A DNA stretch of 64,000 nucleotides from Pseudoduganella umbonata (GCF_014192225.1 NZ_JACHXS010000013.1:186001-250000); one strand, 5' to 3'; positions 15,736 through 24,755 are shown, counted from the stretch's first letter. Notes: generated by a model from the sequence alone, not told the origin. Translations and numbers: made by a program.

Positions 15736-16677
15736 CTAGCCGATAAAGAATTCCAGCCCGCGCGCCATCGCCGGGAACGCCGCGGAGCCGTGATCTTCGC
15801 GCGGGAAAAGCATGAACTGCGCGCGCGATATTGTGCCGCTCATCGTGCCCAGCTTCACCGACAGGTCGCGCGCTTCATCGATCATCCGCCGCTGGGCGGC
15901 GATGGCGTCGCGCGAGCCGGGTGCCGCGCCGGCACCACCGCCAGCCGGCTGCTCCAGCTCGCCGGCGCACAGCAGCACCGACGGCTTCACCGCCAGCGCG
16001 GCCACGCGCTTGTCGAATCCGTCCAGGCCGGCCAGCACGGCGCGTTCGCGGTACCAGATCGACGGGCTGGCGGCCAGCCAGGCCTGGAACATCGCCGGCC
16101 GCGTAAACAGCGCATGCAGCGTGCACAGGCCGCCGTACGAATGCCCGTAGAGCGCCTGCCGTTGCGGATCGACGGGCGCCAGCGACCGCACCAGCGGCTT
16201 CAGTTCCTGCTCGATGAAATCGAGGAAGCGGTCGGCGCCGCCTTCGGTGGCCGGAGCACCGGCCGTCGGCGGCGTGTAGTCGCGCCCACGGTCCGGGTGG
16301 TAATCTTCGTCGGTCGGATAGCCGATGCCGACGACCACCGGCGCCGCCCGGCCCGTCGCCTTGCTGCGCCACGCCGCCGTGCGCGCCATCTGCGCCAGCA
16401 TCGGGAACGAGACATTGCCGTCCAGCGCATACAGCACCGGATGGCCGGCCGCCGGCGCCGGCGTGTCCGGCACGCTGATGAAGATGCGGTACTGCCCGCC
16501 CGTGATGGAAGAGGCCAGGTCGCGCTGGCGCGCCTTCGGCAGCACCACGGCTTGCCAGGTATCGGCGGCACTGGCCACGCCGGGCAGCAGGGAGGAGCCC
16601 AGCAGGGAAGAACCCAGCATGGCGCCGCCAGTGGCCAGCAGCCGGCGGCGGGAAAGGGAAGCAGCAACAGTCGTCAT
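15736..16677 (-). CDS. Tat-exported esterase of the Fes/IroE/BesA type
   Basis: 313 residues. The N-terminus SRRRLLATGG followed by a hydrophobic stretch ending ASAAD is a twin-arginine signal. The mature part is an alpha/beta hydrolase of the esterase D/enterochelin-esterase group: nucleophile elbow GHSYGG (about 174-179) and a catalytic-His candidate in REDHGSA near the end. Such enzymes hydrolyse ferric siderophore esters or other esters. The Fur-like palindrome immediately upstream supports a siderophore role (inference). The oddity is a glycine-rich insert GGGAGAAPG around residue 250. Confidence 0.78.
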   Translation of the reverse strand: MTTVAASLSRRRLLATGGAMLGSSLLGSSLLPGVASAADTWQAVVLPKARQRDLASSITGGQYRIFISVPDTPAPAAGHPVLYALDGNVSFPMLAQMARTAAWRSKATGRAAPVVVGIGYPTDEDYHPDRGRDYTPPTAGAPATEGGADRFLDFIEQELKPLVRSLAPVDPQRQALYGHSYGGLCTLHALFTRPAMFQAWLAASPSIWYRERAVLAGLDGFDKRVAALAVKPSVLLCAGELEQPAGGGAGAAPGSRDAIAAQRRMIDEARDLSVKLGTMSGTISRAQFMLFPREDHGSAAFPAMARGLEFFIG

Positions 16678-16690
16678 GGAACGCTAGTAG

Positions 16691-16707
16691 ATGAGAATAA
16701 GTCTCAT
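16691..16707 (-). promoter_or_regulatory. Candidate Fur box upstream of the esterase
   Basis: The palindrome ATGAGA-ATAAG-TCTCAT contains TGAGAAT-A-AGTCTCA, matching the 7-1-7 architecture of Fur sites with one mismatch between arms. It lies 14 bp before the esterase start codon. Confidence 0.6.
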
Positions 16708-16726
16708 TCTAGCGCAGCCCAACGAT

Positions 16727-19042
16727 TCAGGCCTGCAGCGCGATCATCGCCCCGTTGTACACCGCGTGCGTGGCCACCGCCGCCAGCAGGCTGCCGCTGC
16801 GACCGTACGCCAGCGCGGTGCACACGCCCAGCACGAAGACCGGCAGCATCGACACCGGGGGATGCACGACGGCGAACAGCGCCGCGCTGACGGCGATTGC
16901 CGGCGCGAACGGCAGCGAGCGGCGCAGCCCGCCGAACAGCATGCCGCGGAAGATGAACTCCTCGGACAGCGGTGCCGCCACGCAGGCGATGGCCAGCAGC
17001 AGCGGCAGCGCGATGGTGCCGTCCGGCCGCGGCAGCTCGATGCCGAAGTGCCGCATCGCCAGCAGGTACAGCGCGCCTGTCGCGGCCGCCGGAACCGCCC
17101 ACGCGGTACCGGCCAGCACGGCCGGCAGCACAGGGCCGTGCCGGAAGCGGGGCACGCCGCTCGTCCCCATGCGCCAGTAGACCAGGCGTACCACCGCCCA
17201 CACGGCGGCGCCGCCGATCGCCAGCGACAGCGCCAGGTCAGGCAGTGCGGGCGGCGCGCTGCCGCGGTGGAGGATCGCCAGCGCGATGGCCTGCACGGCA
17301 AAGAACAGCAGCGCAGCGACCATGCCGTCGGCCGCGGACACCCGGGGTGGCGGCGCCGCGGTCGGGTCGAGCAGGTAGGGCAGGTGGTCGCGCGCCTTCT
17401 GCCACAGCGCCAGGGCCAGCGCCACCAGCAGCACGACCACGGCCACCCGGTGCGGCAGCGTGGTGGTGTACAGCGCGAAGCCGTACAGCCCCGCCAGCAG
17501 CGAGTACAGGTACACATAGGTCGGGCGGATGCGCGCCCCGGCTTCCTGCGCCAGCGGGTCGGAAGCCCACACGCCGAGCGCCACCGCGATCAGCGCGAAC
17601 ACGGGAATGCCGAGGGCCACGAGCACGATGCGCGCGACCAGGTCGGCATCGATACGCGGCGCGTAGCCGATGCCGATCGCGAACACGGCTGCCGGATAGA
17701 CCAGCGCCAGCACGGCCCACAGCCGCGCCTTCTGCAGCAGCATCCGTTCCAGCGTGCCGGGGAAGGTGTACAGCAGCCACAGGGCCTGGCCTTCCGTATT
17801 GATCGTCTGGAAGGCGGACAGCAGCAGCATATAGCTGCCCAGCCCGAACGCGACCGATGCCAGCAGCGCCTGGTCGGTGCCCAGCTGGGCCATCGCATCC
17901 ATGCGGCCGGTGAAGAACAGCTGGCTGCCGATGATCACCAGCGGCACGACGAGGCTTTGCACGAGGAACGTACGGTCGCGCCCCAGCAGCCGCAGTTCGC
18001 GCCGCTGCAGCGCGGTGCCAGGGAGGCGGCCGGACGATGCCGGCGGTGGCCGCTGCGCGCGCGCTGTTTCACGCGAGCTGGCTGCCACCACGCCGGCCGA
18101 CAACTGGCGCGCCAGCAGTCCGATGCCGGCCCACAGCAGCACGCCGGCCTGCAGCGCAAGCAGTGCGGCGTGGCCGATGGCGGCCGGCAGCGACCGGGCA
18201 TCGAGCAGCTGGACGGCGAGGCCGGGCGGTGTCCACAGTGTCCATCCAGGCCAGGTGCGTGCCCACTCCATCGTGATGCCGCCGCGCCCCGTCGACAACG
18301 CGATGACGAGGTAGATCAGCGGCAGCGACACCACCGAGATTGCCGCCTGCAGGTTGCGCAGCTGGGATGGTGGCAGCGCCAGCCGCAGTCCGGTATCCAC
18401 CAGCGTGCGCACCGTGGCGGCCAGTGCCAGCAGCGCAATCGCCACGGCTGTCGCGCCCAGCGGCGCGCTCCAGCGCAGGCCGGCATGCCAGCCGGCCATC
18501 AGCAGCGCGGGCCACAGCACCAGCCAGCCGGTGGGGGTGGCGATGGTGCGTTCGAGCACGCGCGCCCACAGCAATCCCTTGCGCCGCACCGGCAGCGTGA
18601 CCAGCCATTCCAGGTCCCAGTCCGGCTGCGCCAGCTCGCGGCTGCCGAGCGGCACCAGCAGCGCCACGAGCCACAGCAGCCACAATTCCATCGCCAGCGC
18701 GCGCTGCAGCGGCCCGCTGAACGGCGCAGCGCGCAGTTCTTCCGCCGCGACACGCTGCCGGCCCTCGGCGCCGGGCTGGCTGCCGCACGCGGTTTGCGGC
18801 GTCAGCTCGCAGTGCAGGTTCATCAGGATTTGCTGCGACTGGAACGAGAAGGCAAGAAGCATCAGCAGCGCCATCACGCCCGGCAGGATCCAGCGTCCAC
18901 GGCGCTTGCCGGCGGTCGCGGCGCGGCCGGCACGGGGCTTGCGCCGCATCGACATGGTGGCCATGTTCAGCAGGCGCCGCAGCCGCAGCCGTGCCAGCAG
19001 CCAGGCCGCGCGCGCGGTGCCGACGGGGAGGTCGCCGTTCAT
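16727..19042 (-). CDS. ABC-2-type permease fused to a CPBP intramembrane metalloprotease
   Basis: 771 residues, unusually long for either family alone. Residues 1-560 look like a NatB/ABC-2 exporter permease (helices around 45, 110-130, 180-290, 350-470, with LGSRELAQPDWDLEWLV). The last 130 residues are a CPBP (CAAX protease/bacteriocin-processing) domain with all three motifs: SEEFIFRG, FAVVHPP and HAVYNGAM. It starts inside the stop of the upstream ATPase gene (ATGA overlap), so both subunits are co-translated. A coupled process-and-export role is possible. The same fold order is known in NatB-type proteins, so the fusion is not unique. Confidence 0.82.
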   Translation of the reverse strand: MNGDLPVGTARAAWLLARLRLRRLLNMATMSMRRKPRAGRAATAGKRRGRWILPGVMALLMLLAFSFQSQQILMNLHCELTPQTACGSQPGAEGRQRVAAEELRAAPFSGPLQRALAMELWLLWLVALLVPLGSRELAQPDWDLEWLVTLPVRRKGLLWARVLERTIATPTGWLVLWPALLMAGWHAGLRWSAPLGATAVAIALLALAATVRTLVDTGLRLALPPSQLRNLQAAISVVSLPLIYLVIALSTGRGGITMEWARTWPGWTLWTPPGLAVQLLDARSLPAAIGHAALLALQAGVLLWAGIGLLARQLSAGVVAASSRETARAQRPPPASSGRLPGTALQRRELRLLGRDRTFLVQSLVVPLVIIGSQLFFTGRMDAMAQLGTDQALLASVAFGLGSYMLLLSAFQTINTEGQALWLLYTFPGTLERMLLQKARLWAVLALVYPAAVFAIGIGYAPRIDADLVARIVLVALGIPVFALIAVALGVWASDPLAQEAGARIRPTYVYLYSLLAGLYGFALYTTTLPHRVAVVVLLVALALALWQKARDHLPYLLDPTAAPPPRVSAADGMVAALLFFAVQAIALAILHRGSAPPALPDLALSLAIGGAAVWAVVRLVYWRMGTSGVPRFRHGPVLPAVLAGTAWAVPAAATGALYLLAMRHFGIELPRPDGTIALPLLLAIACVAAPLSEEFIFRGMLFGGLRRSLPFAPAIAVSAALFAVVHPPVSMLPVFVLGVCTALAYGRSGSLLAAVATHAVYNGAMIALQA

Positions 19043-19800
19043 TGCGGCGTCACGGCGCGCGGTTCGTCCGGTTTGTCCGGCTCGGCCGACTCGTCCGTCA
19101 GGCGCAGGAACACTTCCTCGAGCGAGGTGGCACGGTCGTCGCGCAGCTCGTCCAGTGCGCCGGTCGCCACCAGGGCGCCGCGGTGGATGATGCCCACGCG
19201 GTCGCACATGCGCTGCGCCATGTCGAGCAGGTGGGTGGAAACGAAGATCGTCTTGCCGGCGGCGGCGCGGCCCACCAGCAGATCCTGCACGTCGCGCGCG
19301 GCGCGCGGATCGAGGCCGTTGATCGGTTCGTCGAGGATCAGCACGGCCGGGTCGTGCACCAGCGCACACGCCAGCCCCAGCTTCTTCTTCATGCCCATCG
19401 AATAATTGACGGCGAATTCCTCGGACACTTCGCCGAGGCCGAATTCGGCCAGCAAGGTATCGGCCCGGGCGGCGGCATCGCGGCGCGGCAGGCCATGCAT
19501 CTCGCCGACGAACTGCAGGATCTCGCGGCCGCGCAGGTAGTCGTAGAAAATCGGATTGTCGGGCAGGTAGCCGACGTGGCGCTTCACTTCGGCGCCGTCG
19601 GCATGGCAATCGAGGCCATCGACCAGCACCCGGCCCGCGCTCGGCACCAGGATGCCCATCATCATGCGGATCGTGGTGGTCTTGCCGGCGCCGTTCGGGC
19701 CGAGGAAGCCGAACACTTCGCCGCGCCGCACGGCGAGGTCCAGCGGCTTTACCGCCTCGTAGTCGCCGTAGCGCTTGGCCAGGCCATCGAATTCGATCAT
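19039..19800 (-). CDS. ABC transporter ATP-binding protein
   Basis: 253 residues with Walker A GPNGAGKTT (about 35-43), an ABC signature of the exporter type (YSMGMKKKLGLA, about 133-144), Walker B AVLILDEPINGLD and the H-loop VSTHLLD. It belongs to the CcmA/NatA-like subfamily that pairs with ABC-2 permeases. It is first gene of a two-gene operon with the permease-protease fusion. The substrate is unknown. Confidence 0.92.
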   Translation of the reverse strand: MIEFDGLAKRYGDYEAVKPLDLAVRRGEVFGFLGPNGAGKTTTIRMMMGILVPSAGRVLVDGLDCHADGAEVKRHVGYLPDNPIFYDYLRGREILQFVGEMHGLPRRDAAARADTLLAEFGLGEVSEEFAVNYSMGMKKKLGLACALVHDPAVLILDEPINGLDPRAARDVQDLLVGRAAAGKTIFVSTHLLDMAQRMCDRVGIIHRGALVATGALDELRDDRATSLEEVFLRLTDESAEPDKPDEPRAVTPQ

Positions 19801-19859
19801 GTCGCTCCCGCTTGGATGGAGAGCGCCGATCTTATCATCGCCCCGTGCGGGTTACCGGT

Positions 19860-20606
19860 TCACCCGCGCGGCGCATCCCCGGAGATGCCCAATGCGGCCA
19901 GCATGCGCCGCCGGCCCTGCGGCGCGACGCCCAGCGCGCGGCTGTCGAGATCCTGTTCGACCCAGCCTTTCTGCAACGCGAGCCGCAGCAACGCCGCGCC
20001 CAGCGCGCCGCCCAGGTGCGGCCGGCGCTCGCTCCAGTCCAGGCACGGGCAGGCGAAACGGCGGCGCTGGCCGCGCAGCGCGGCAATATCGAGCCCCAGC
20101 GCGGCAAAGCGTGCTTCGCCTTCCGCCGACAGCGCATAGCCGCCGTCCTCCTCGGCCAGCCAGCCGGCCGCCACGAAGTGATCGTTGAGCATGACGGCGA
20201 GCGCGCCGGCCATGTGGTCGTAGCAGGTGCGCGCCTCGCGCAGCCGGTCCGGCGTGGTCGGCACGAACGCGGCGCGCTGCACGTTGGCGACGACGAGCAG
20301 CGCCTCCAGCGCGGCCGCCACCTCGCCGCCGGCCAGGCTGTAGTAGCGATGCCGGCCCTGTGCGAGCAGGCGCAGCAGGCCGTCTTCCTGCAGCCGTGCC
20401 AGGTGCGCGCTGGCGGTCGATGCCCCGACCCCGGCCACCACGGACAGTTCGGTGCTGGTGCGCGCATGGCCGTCCAGCAGGCTGCACAGCATGCGCGCGC
20501 GGGCCGGCTCGGCGATGGCGGCGGCGATGCGCGCAAGGCGATCGTCGGCGGTGCTGGCAGCGTCGGTAGCAGCCGGTATGATCGTCTTTCCGCGTGCTGC
20601 ATCCAT
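19860..20606 (-). CDS. ArsR-type winged-helix regulator
   Basis: 248 residues. Residues 17-95 form an ArsR-like winged helix (ARMLCSLLDGHARTSTELSVVAGVGASTASAHLARLQEDGLL). The rest is a longer C-terminal part with two cysteines in FACPCLDWSERRPH, typical of the larger YdfF-like ArsR homologues and not a canonical CxC metal site. Start chosen at MDAARGKTI, with GGAG 8 bases upstream. It is divergent from the P450-ABM pair, which it probably regulates. Confidence 0.78.
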   Translation of the reverse strand: MDAARGKTIIPAATDAASTADDRLARIAAAIAEPARARMLCSLLDGHARTSTELSVVAGVGASTASAHLARLQEDGLLRLLAQGRHRYYSLAGGEVAAALEALLVVANVQRAAFVPTTPDRLREARTCYDHMAGALAVMLNDHFVAAGWLAEEDGGYALSAEGEARFAALGLDIAALRGQRRRFACPCLDWSERRPHLGGALGAALLRLALQKGWVEQDLDSRALGVAPQGRRRMLAALGISGDAPRG

Positions 20607-20680
20607 GATTCGGTCTCCGGCGAAGTATCGGTGTGGGCTTTTCAGCATACTGCATCGATCCGATCACGCAAAGGAGCAGC

Positions 20681-21778
20681 ATGGACACCGATCACTGGCC
20701 CGCCGACGCGGTGGCCGCCGTAACCCACCCGGATCCTTACCCGTATTACACAGCGCTGGCGGTGGATCCGGCGCCCCGCTACGATGAGCGCCTGCGGCTG
20801 TGGGTCGCCGCGCATCCGGGCACGGTACGGGAGCTGCTGGCGAACCCGGATTGCCGCGTACGGCCGGTGCACGAACCGGTGCCGGCGGCGCTGGCCGGGC
20901 CGGCCGGCGACCTGTTCGGCGCGCTGGTGCGGATGAACGATGGCGCCCGCCATGCCGCACCGAAGGCCGTGCTGCAACGGGCACTGGCGGCATTGCCGGA
21001 GGAGGCCGCGGCGGACGTCGCGGCCGCCGTCGCGGCGAACATGGTGGCGGACCAGGCGGCGGACAAAGCGGCCGATACCGCGGCGGCGCTGAATGCATTC
21101 GTTCATGGCGTGCCGGTGCAGACGGTGGCTGCCCTGCTGGGCTTCACGGACGGCGAGCTGCCGCGCGTGGCGGCGCTGGTGGCGCGGTACGTGGCATGCC
21201 TGTCGCCGCTGGCGTCGGCCAGCGACATCGTGGCCGCGCACGAGGCGGAAGCGGCATTGGTGGATGCCTTGCGCCGTCTGGTGCGGGACGGGCGGCAGAC
21301 AGCCTTGCTGGCCAGCGTGGCCGCGGCCCCGTGGCCGGACGAGCACGCGATGCTGGCCAACCTGGCCGGCCTGATGACGCAGACGTTTGAAGCCACGGCG
21401 GGCCTGCTCGGCAATTGCATCGTCGCCCGGTTGCGCGGCGATGCAAGCGATCCCGCCGTGCTGGCGCCGGCCGTGATGGCGCGCGATCCGGCGATCCATA
21501 ACACGCGCCGGTTCGCCGCCGGCGATCTCCGCATCGACGGGGCGCACGTGCCGGCGGGCCAGGCCTTGCTGCTGGTGCTGGCGGGTGCGGCACCCTTTGG
21601 CGACGGCCGGCACGCCTGCCCCGGCCAGGCGCTGGCGCGGATCATCGCCACGCAGGCCTTGCATGCCTTGCCGGCTTCCGGTCCGCAAGCGGCCGGGCCG
21701 GTGCCGGGCGTGACATGGCGCTACCGGCCGTCGGTCAATGCCCGCATGCCCGTCTTTATCGGGGAGAGTAAACGATGA
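20681..21778 (+). CDS. Reduced cytochrome P450-like protein
   Basis: 365 residues, short for a bacterial P450 (about 400-420). The heme-thiolate loop is clear: PFGDGRHACPGQALAR (about residues 305-320, Cys ligand). The I-helix region reads TFEATAGL. The K-helix ExxR is not found where it should be (PAVMARDPAIHNTRRFA). The usual ANRDPxxFxxPDxFDxxR meander before the heme loop is missing: AGQALLLVLAGA runs straight into APFGDG. AAGGAG precedes the start. The ABM-domain gene overlaps its stop. Monooxygenase activity is uncertain given these losses. Confidence 0.75.
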   Translation: MDTDHWPADAVAAVTHPDPYPYYTALAVDPAPRYDERLRLWVAAHPGTVRELLANPDCRVRPVHEPVPAALAGPAGDLFGALVRMNDGARHAAPKAVLQRALAALPEEAAADVAAAVAANMVADQAADKAADTAAALNAFVHGVPVQTVAALLGFTDGELPRVAALVARYVACLSPLASASDIVAAHEAEAALVDALRRLVRDGRQTALLASVAAAPWPDEHAMLANLAGLMTQTFEATAGLLGNCIVARLRGDASDPAVLAPAVMARDPAIHNTRRFAAGDLRIDGAHVPAGQALLLVLAGAAPFGDGRHACPGQALARIIATQALHALPASGPQAAGPVPGVTWRYRPSVNARMPVFIGESKR

Positions 21779-22119
21779 TTGCCGTGATCTTCGAAGTCAT
21801 GCCGCATGCCGAAGGCAGGCAGGCCTATCTCGACCATGCCGCGGCGCTGCGGCCGCTGCTGCAAGAGATCGACGGCTTTGTTTCCGTCGAGCGTTTCCAG
21901 AGCCTGGCCGATCCCGGCAAGCTGCTGTCGCTGTCCTTCTTCCGCGACGAGGCGGCGCTGCGGGAGTGGCGCAACCTCGAAGGCCATCGCGCCGCGCAGC
22001 AGGCCGGGCGCGGCGGCTTGTTTGCCGATTACCGCCTGCGCATTGCCGGCGTGATCCGCGACTATGGCCTGCACGAGCGGGAGGAGGCACCGGCCGATTC
22101 GCGCACCCTGAATGGTTGA
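21775..22119 (+). CDS. Antibiotic biosynthesis monooxygenase (ABM) domain protein
   Basis: 114 residues with the small ferredoxin-like ABM fold: the first strand IAVIFEVMP, then DGFVSVERFQSLADPGKLLSLSFFRDEAALREWRN, as in YgiN/HmoA-like proteins. These act as cofactor-free monooxygenases or heme-degrading or stress proteins. It starts within the P450 stop (ATGA overlap), so the two are made together. The divergent ArsR-type gene probably controls the pair. Confidence 0.83.
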   Translation: MIAVIFEVMPHAEGRQAYLDHAAALRPLLQEIDGFVSVERFQSLADPGKLLSLSFFRDEAALREWRNLEGHRAAQQAGRGGLFADYRLRIAGVIRDYGLHEREEAPADSRTLNG

Positions 22120-22175
22120 ACCGGCGGGATCCTGTATGGGTAAAACGGGGTCAAGGCGATGTGTCCGGACGAAAG

Positions 22176-23921
22176 TCAGTGCGCTTTCTTCTGCACCAGC
22201 GCGCTGCCGATACCGTGGCGATGCCCTTCGCTGACGGCGGTCACGGTGCCGTCGGGATTGAACACGAGGGCGTTGGCTGCGCCGATTTCTTCCGGCTTGG
22301 CTGCCCAGCGGTGGCCATGGCGCGCCAGGGCGCCGGCCTGGGCGCCGGTGTCGAAGCCGGGTTCGATGTCGGTGGCGGCGCCGTTACGCTCGGAGAGGCG
22401 GGGCGCATCGATGGCCTGGTCCATCCGCATGCCGAAGTCGACGTGGTTGACGATCGTCTGCAGCACCGTGGTGATGATCGTGGCGCCGCCCGGGCTGCCG
22501 ATCGTGAACGCCGGCTTGCCATCCTTCAGCGCGATCGTCGGCGCCATGCTGCTGCGCGGGCGCTTGCCCGCTTCCGGCACGTTCGGACCGGGCCCGGAAA
22601 ATTCGAAGTCGGTCATCTCGTTATTGAGCAGGAAGCCGTAGCCGGGCACCACGATGCCGCTGCCGCCCCACGACTCGATCGTGAACGTGTAGGCGACGAT
22701 GTTGCCGTCCTTGTCCGACACGGTCAGATGGGTGGTGTGCGCGCTTTCCGGCTGCAGTTTCGCGGCGGGCGCGGGGCGCAGGGGCACGCTGGCATCCTGC
22801 TGGAACGGATACGGATCGCCGGCCGCCACCGGGCCGGTGGCGGCGCGGCTGGCGTCGATCGCCTTCCTGCGCTGTGCCGCGTACGCCTTGCTGAGCAGGC
22901 CGGCCACAGGCGCGTCGACGTATTCGGGGTCGGCCAGGTACGCATTGCGGTCGGCAAACGCGAGTCGGCTCGCTTCCAGGTACAGGTGCTCGGCCTGCGC
23001 GCGCGGCAGCGACTTCAGGTCCCAGCCTTCGAGGATGTTGAGCGCCGCGAACACGGTCACGCCGCCACTGCCGGGCAGCGGCATGCCATACAGCTCGTAG
23101 CCGCGGTAGGTGCCGCGCACCGGCGGGCGGATGCGCGCTTCGTAGTTCGCCAGGTCGGCCAGCGTCATCGCGCCGCCGCGGACGGTAACGCCGGGCGTGG
23201 TGGCGGGGCGGTTGACGGCATCGACGATCGCCCGCGCCATGGGCCCTTCGTAGAATGCCTTCACGCCGCCTTGTGCCAGCGTGCGGTAGGCGCGCGCCAG
23301 GCCGGGATTCTTCACCAGCGCGCCGGGTTGCAGCGCCTTGCCATCCTTCAGGTACAGCGCGGCGGTGGCGGGAAAGCGGCTGAACTTGCCGGTGTTTTCA
23401 TCGACCAGCCGGGAGAAATTGGCGTCGACGGTGAAGCCCTTGCCGGCCACCTCGATGGCCGGCGCCAGTACCTGCGCGAACGACATCGTGCCATAGCGGC
23501 GCAGCGCTTCGTCCCAGCCGCGCACGGTGCCGGGTACGCCGACCGACTGGCCGCTGGCGACCACGGTGTCGAAATCCATCTCCTTGCCGTTGTCGAGGAA
23601 GACCGCGGGCGTGAAGGCGGCCGGCGCGGTTTCGCGGTGGTCGATCGTGACCACGCGCTTTTCCTTGGCCAGGTACACCACCATGAAGCCGCCGCCGCCG
23701 ATGCCGCAGCTGAACGGATCCGTCACGCCCAGCGTGGCCGCCGCGGCGACGGCCGCATCGACCGCGTTGCCGCCCCGGTCGAGGATCGCCAGCGCCGATT
23801 GCGACGCCTTCTCGCTGATCGTGGCGACCGCGCCGCCGGTACCGGTGGCAACCGGGGTTTTCGCGATGGCGACCGTGCCGATGGCGGTCAGCAAGATGGT
23901 GGCGACGAGGCGTCTGGTCAT
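22176..23921 (-). CDS. ggt: Gamma-glutamyltransferase (glutathione hydrolase)
   Basis: 581-residue periplasmic Ntn-hydrolase that cleaves gamma-glutamyl bonds of glutathione and is made as a proenzyme. Signal peptide MTRRLVATILLTAIGTVAIA. The autoprocessing site and nucleophile are the first Thr of TTHLTV (about residue 395), followed by DKDGNIVAYTFTI. The large-subunit signature DPFSCGIGGGGFMVVY and the small-subunit GSPGGATIITTV loop are present. Length is normal. It starts within the stop of the upstream lipoprotein gene (ATGA overlap). Confidence 0.94.
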   Translation of the reverse strand: MTRRLVATILLTAIGTVAIAKTPVATGTGGAVATISEKASQSALAILDRGGNAVDAAVAAAATLGVTDPFSCGIGGGGFMVVYLAKEKRVVTIDHRETAPAAFTPAVFLDNGKEMDFDTVVASGQSVGVPGTVRGWDEALRRYGTMSFAQVLAPAIEVAGKGFTVDANFSRLVDENTGKFSRFPATAALYLKDGKALQPGALVKNPGLARAYRTLAQGGVKAFYEGPMARAIVDAVNRPATTPGVTVRGGAMTLADLANYEARIRPPVRGTYRGYELYGMPLPGSGGVTVFAALNILEGWDLKSLPRAQAEHLYLEASRLAFADRNAYLADPEYVDAPVAGLLSKAYAAQRRKAIDASRAATGPVAAGDPYPFQQDASVPLRPAPAAKLQPESAHTTHLTVSDKDGNIVAYTFTIESWGGSGIVVPGYGFLLNNEMTDFEFSGPGPNVPEAGKRPRSSMAPTIALKDGKPAFTIGSPGGATIITTVLQTIVNHVDFGMRMDQAIDAPRLSERNGAATDIEPGFDTGAQAGALARHGHRWAAKPEEIGAANALVFNPDGTVTAVSEGHRHGIGSALVQKKAH

Positions 23922-24373
23922 GTATTGGTGGCGTGTTGTCGGGCTATCGATACGCGCAAGCTTACCCGATAATCCGGCGGCGGCGCATCCATGGCCGGCG
24001 GTTCGGGCGGCTCGAGTTTTTCCAGTGCGAACGTCAGCCCATCCTGCGTGACGGTGGGCTTTGCGTTCGGCATGTTCTCGGCAAGCACGAAGTTGCGCGT
24101 GGCGCCGCGGCCCGTCAGCGTGAACGAGTAGCTGATGTAGCCGGCCCAGACGCAGACCGCGCCCTGCTTGCAGCGGCTGTCGTTGATTCTTTCCAGTTTC
24201 AGGTGGGTACCCGGGGCCAGCATCACGCTGTCACCCTGGCGCAGCGCGTAACTGGCGCTGGTCTTGCGCGGCTTGCGGTCCACCGCGTCCGCCTGCGTGC
24301 TGTCGATGCTGCAGGCGGCCATCACGCCGGCCGTCAGCGCGCAGCCGATGATACCGATGAGCCTGGCTTGCAT
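23918..24373 (-). CDS. Putative lipoprotein of unknown function
   Basis: 151 residues. N-terminus MQARLIGIIGCALTAGVMAACS looks like a lipoprotein signal with the acylated Cys in MAAC, although the lipobox is weaker than usual. The mature part contains CKQGAVCVWAGYISYSFTL, a pattern seen in small secreted proteins with a single disulfide. No confident family. GGAGG precedes this ATG, so I preferred it over a start 21 codons upstream. It is translationally coupled to ggt. Confidence 0.6.
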   Translation of the reverse strand: MQARLIGIIGCALTAGVMAACSIDSTQADAVDRKPRKTSASYALRQGDSVMLAPGTHLKLERINDSRCKQGAVCVWAGYISYSFTLTGRGATRNFVLAENMPNAKPTVTQDGLTFALEKLEPPEPPAMDAPPPDYRVSLRVSIARQHATNT

Positions 24374-24494
24374 AAGTCCTCCATGCGGCAAAGGCTGAAC
24401 GGCGAGGTTATCAAACTGCCATCCTGGACGTCGCACTGCTGAGCTATAGCTGCCCGGAAATCATCGATTCGAAAAACAAAGTTGCAGCAAAACC

Positions 24495-24731
24495 GGTGGT
24501 GCAGCAGGGGTTTCAAGGAGCACTGCTCCTTGCCTGCGTAACGGAGAGGGCCTGCTTGCCCTCTCTCCTCCCAGGCACCTATTTTTCTGCAATGGTTATT
24601 TCAGGAAAACCAGTGACAGACACCGGTTTTTTTGCAACGGTTATTTCAAAAAAACTGGTGGTGCAGCAGGGGTTTCAAGGAGCACTGCTACTTGCCTGCG
24701 TAACGGAGAGGGCCTGCTTGCCCTCTCTCCT
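24495..24731. repeat. 75-bp direct repeat pair carrying the GCCTGCGTAACGG core
   Basis: Copies at 24495-24569 and 24657-24731 differ at a single base by eye. Each has a left hairpin AAGGAGC-ACT-GCTCCTT (one C to A change in the second copy), the core GCCTGCGTAACGG, and a right hairpin GAGAGGGC / GCCCTCTC. The spacer of 87 bp holds the dispersed CCGGTG repeat. The same core with different arms is at 15255. Confidence 0.75.
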
Positions 24732-24755
24732 TCCTGTCACCGGTTTTCGGGCAAT

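Noticed and set aside
16691..19405. 904-codon plus-strand open frame
   Set aside because: Antisense shadow of the permease-protease and ATPase genes, rich in Gln/Arg/His and without domains.
24495..24731. Direct repeats as a mini CRISPR array
   Set aside because: Only two 75-bp copies with an 87-bp spacer that is itself a dispersed genomic repeat, and no cas genes.
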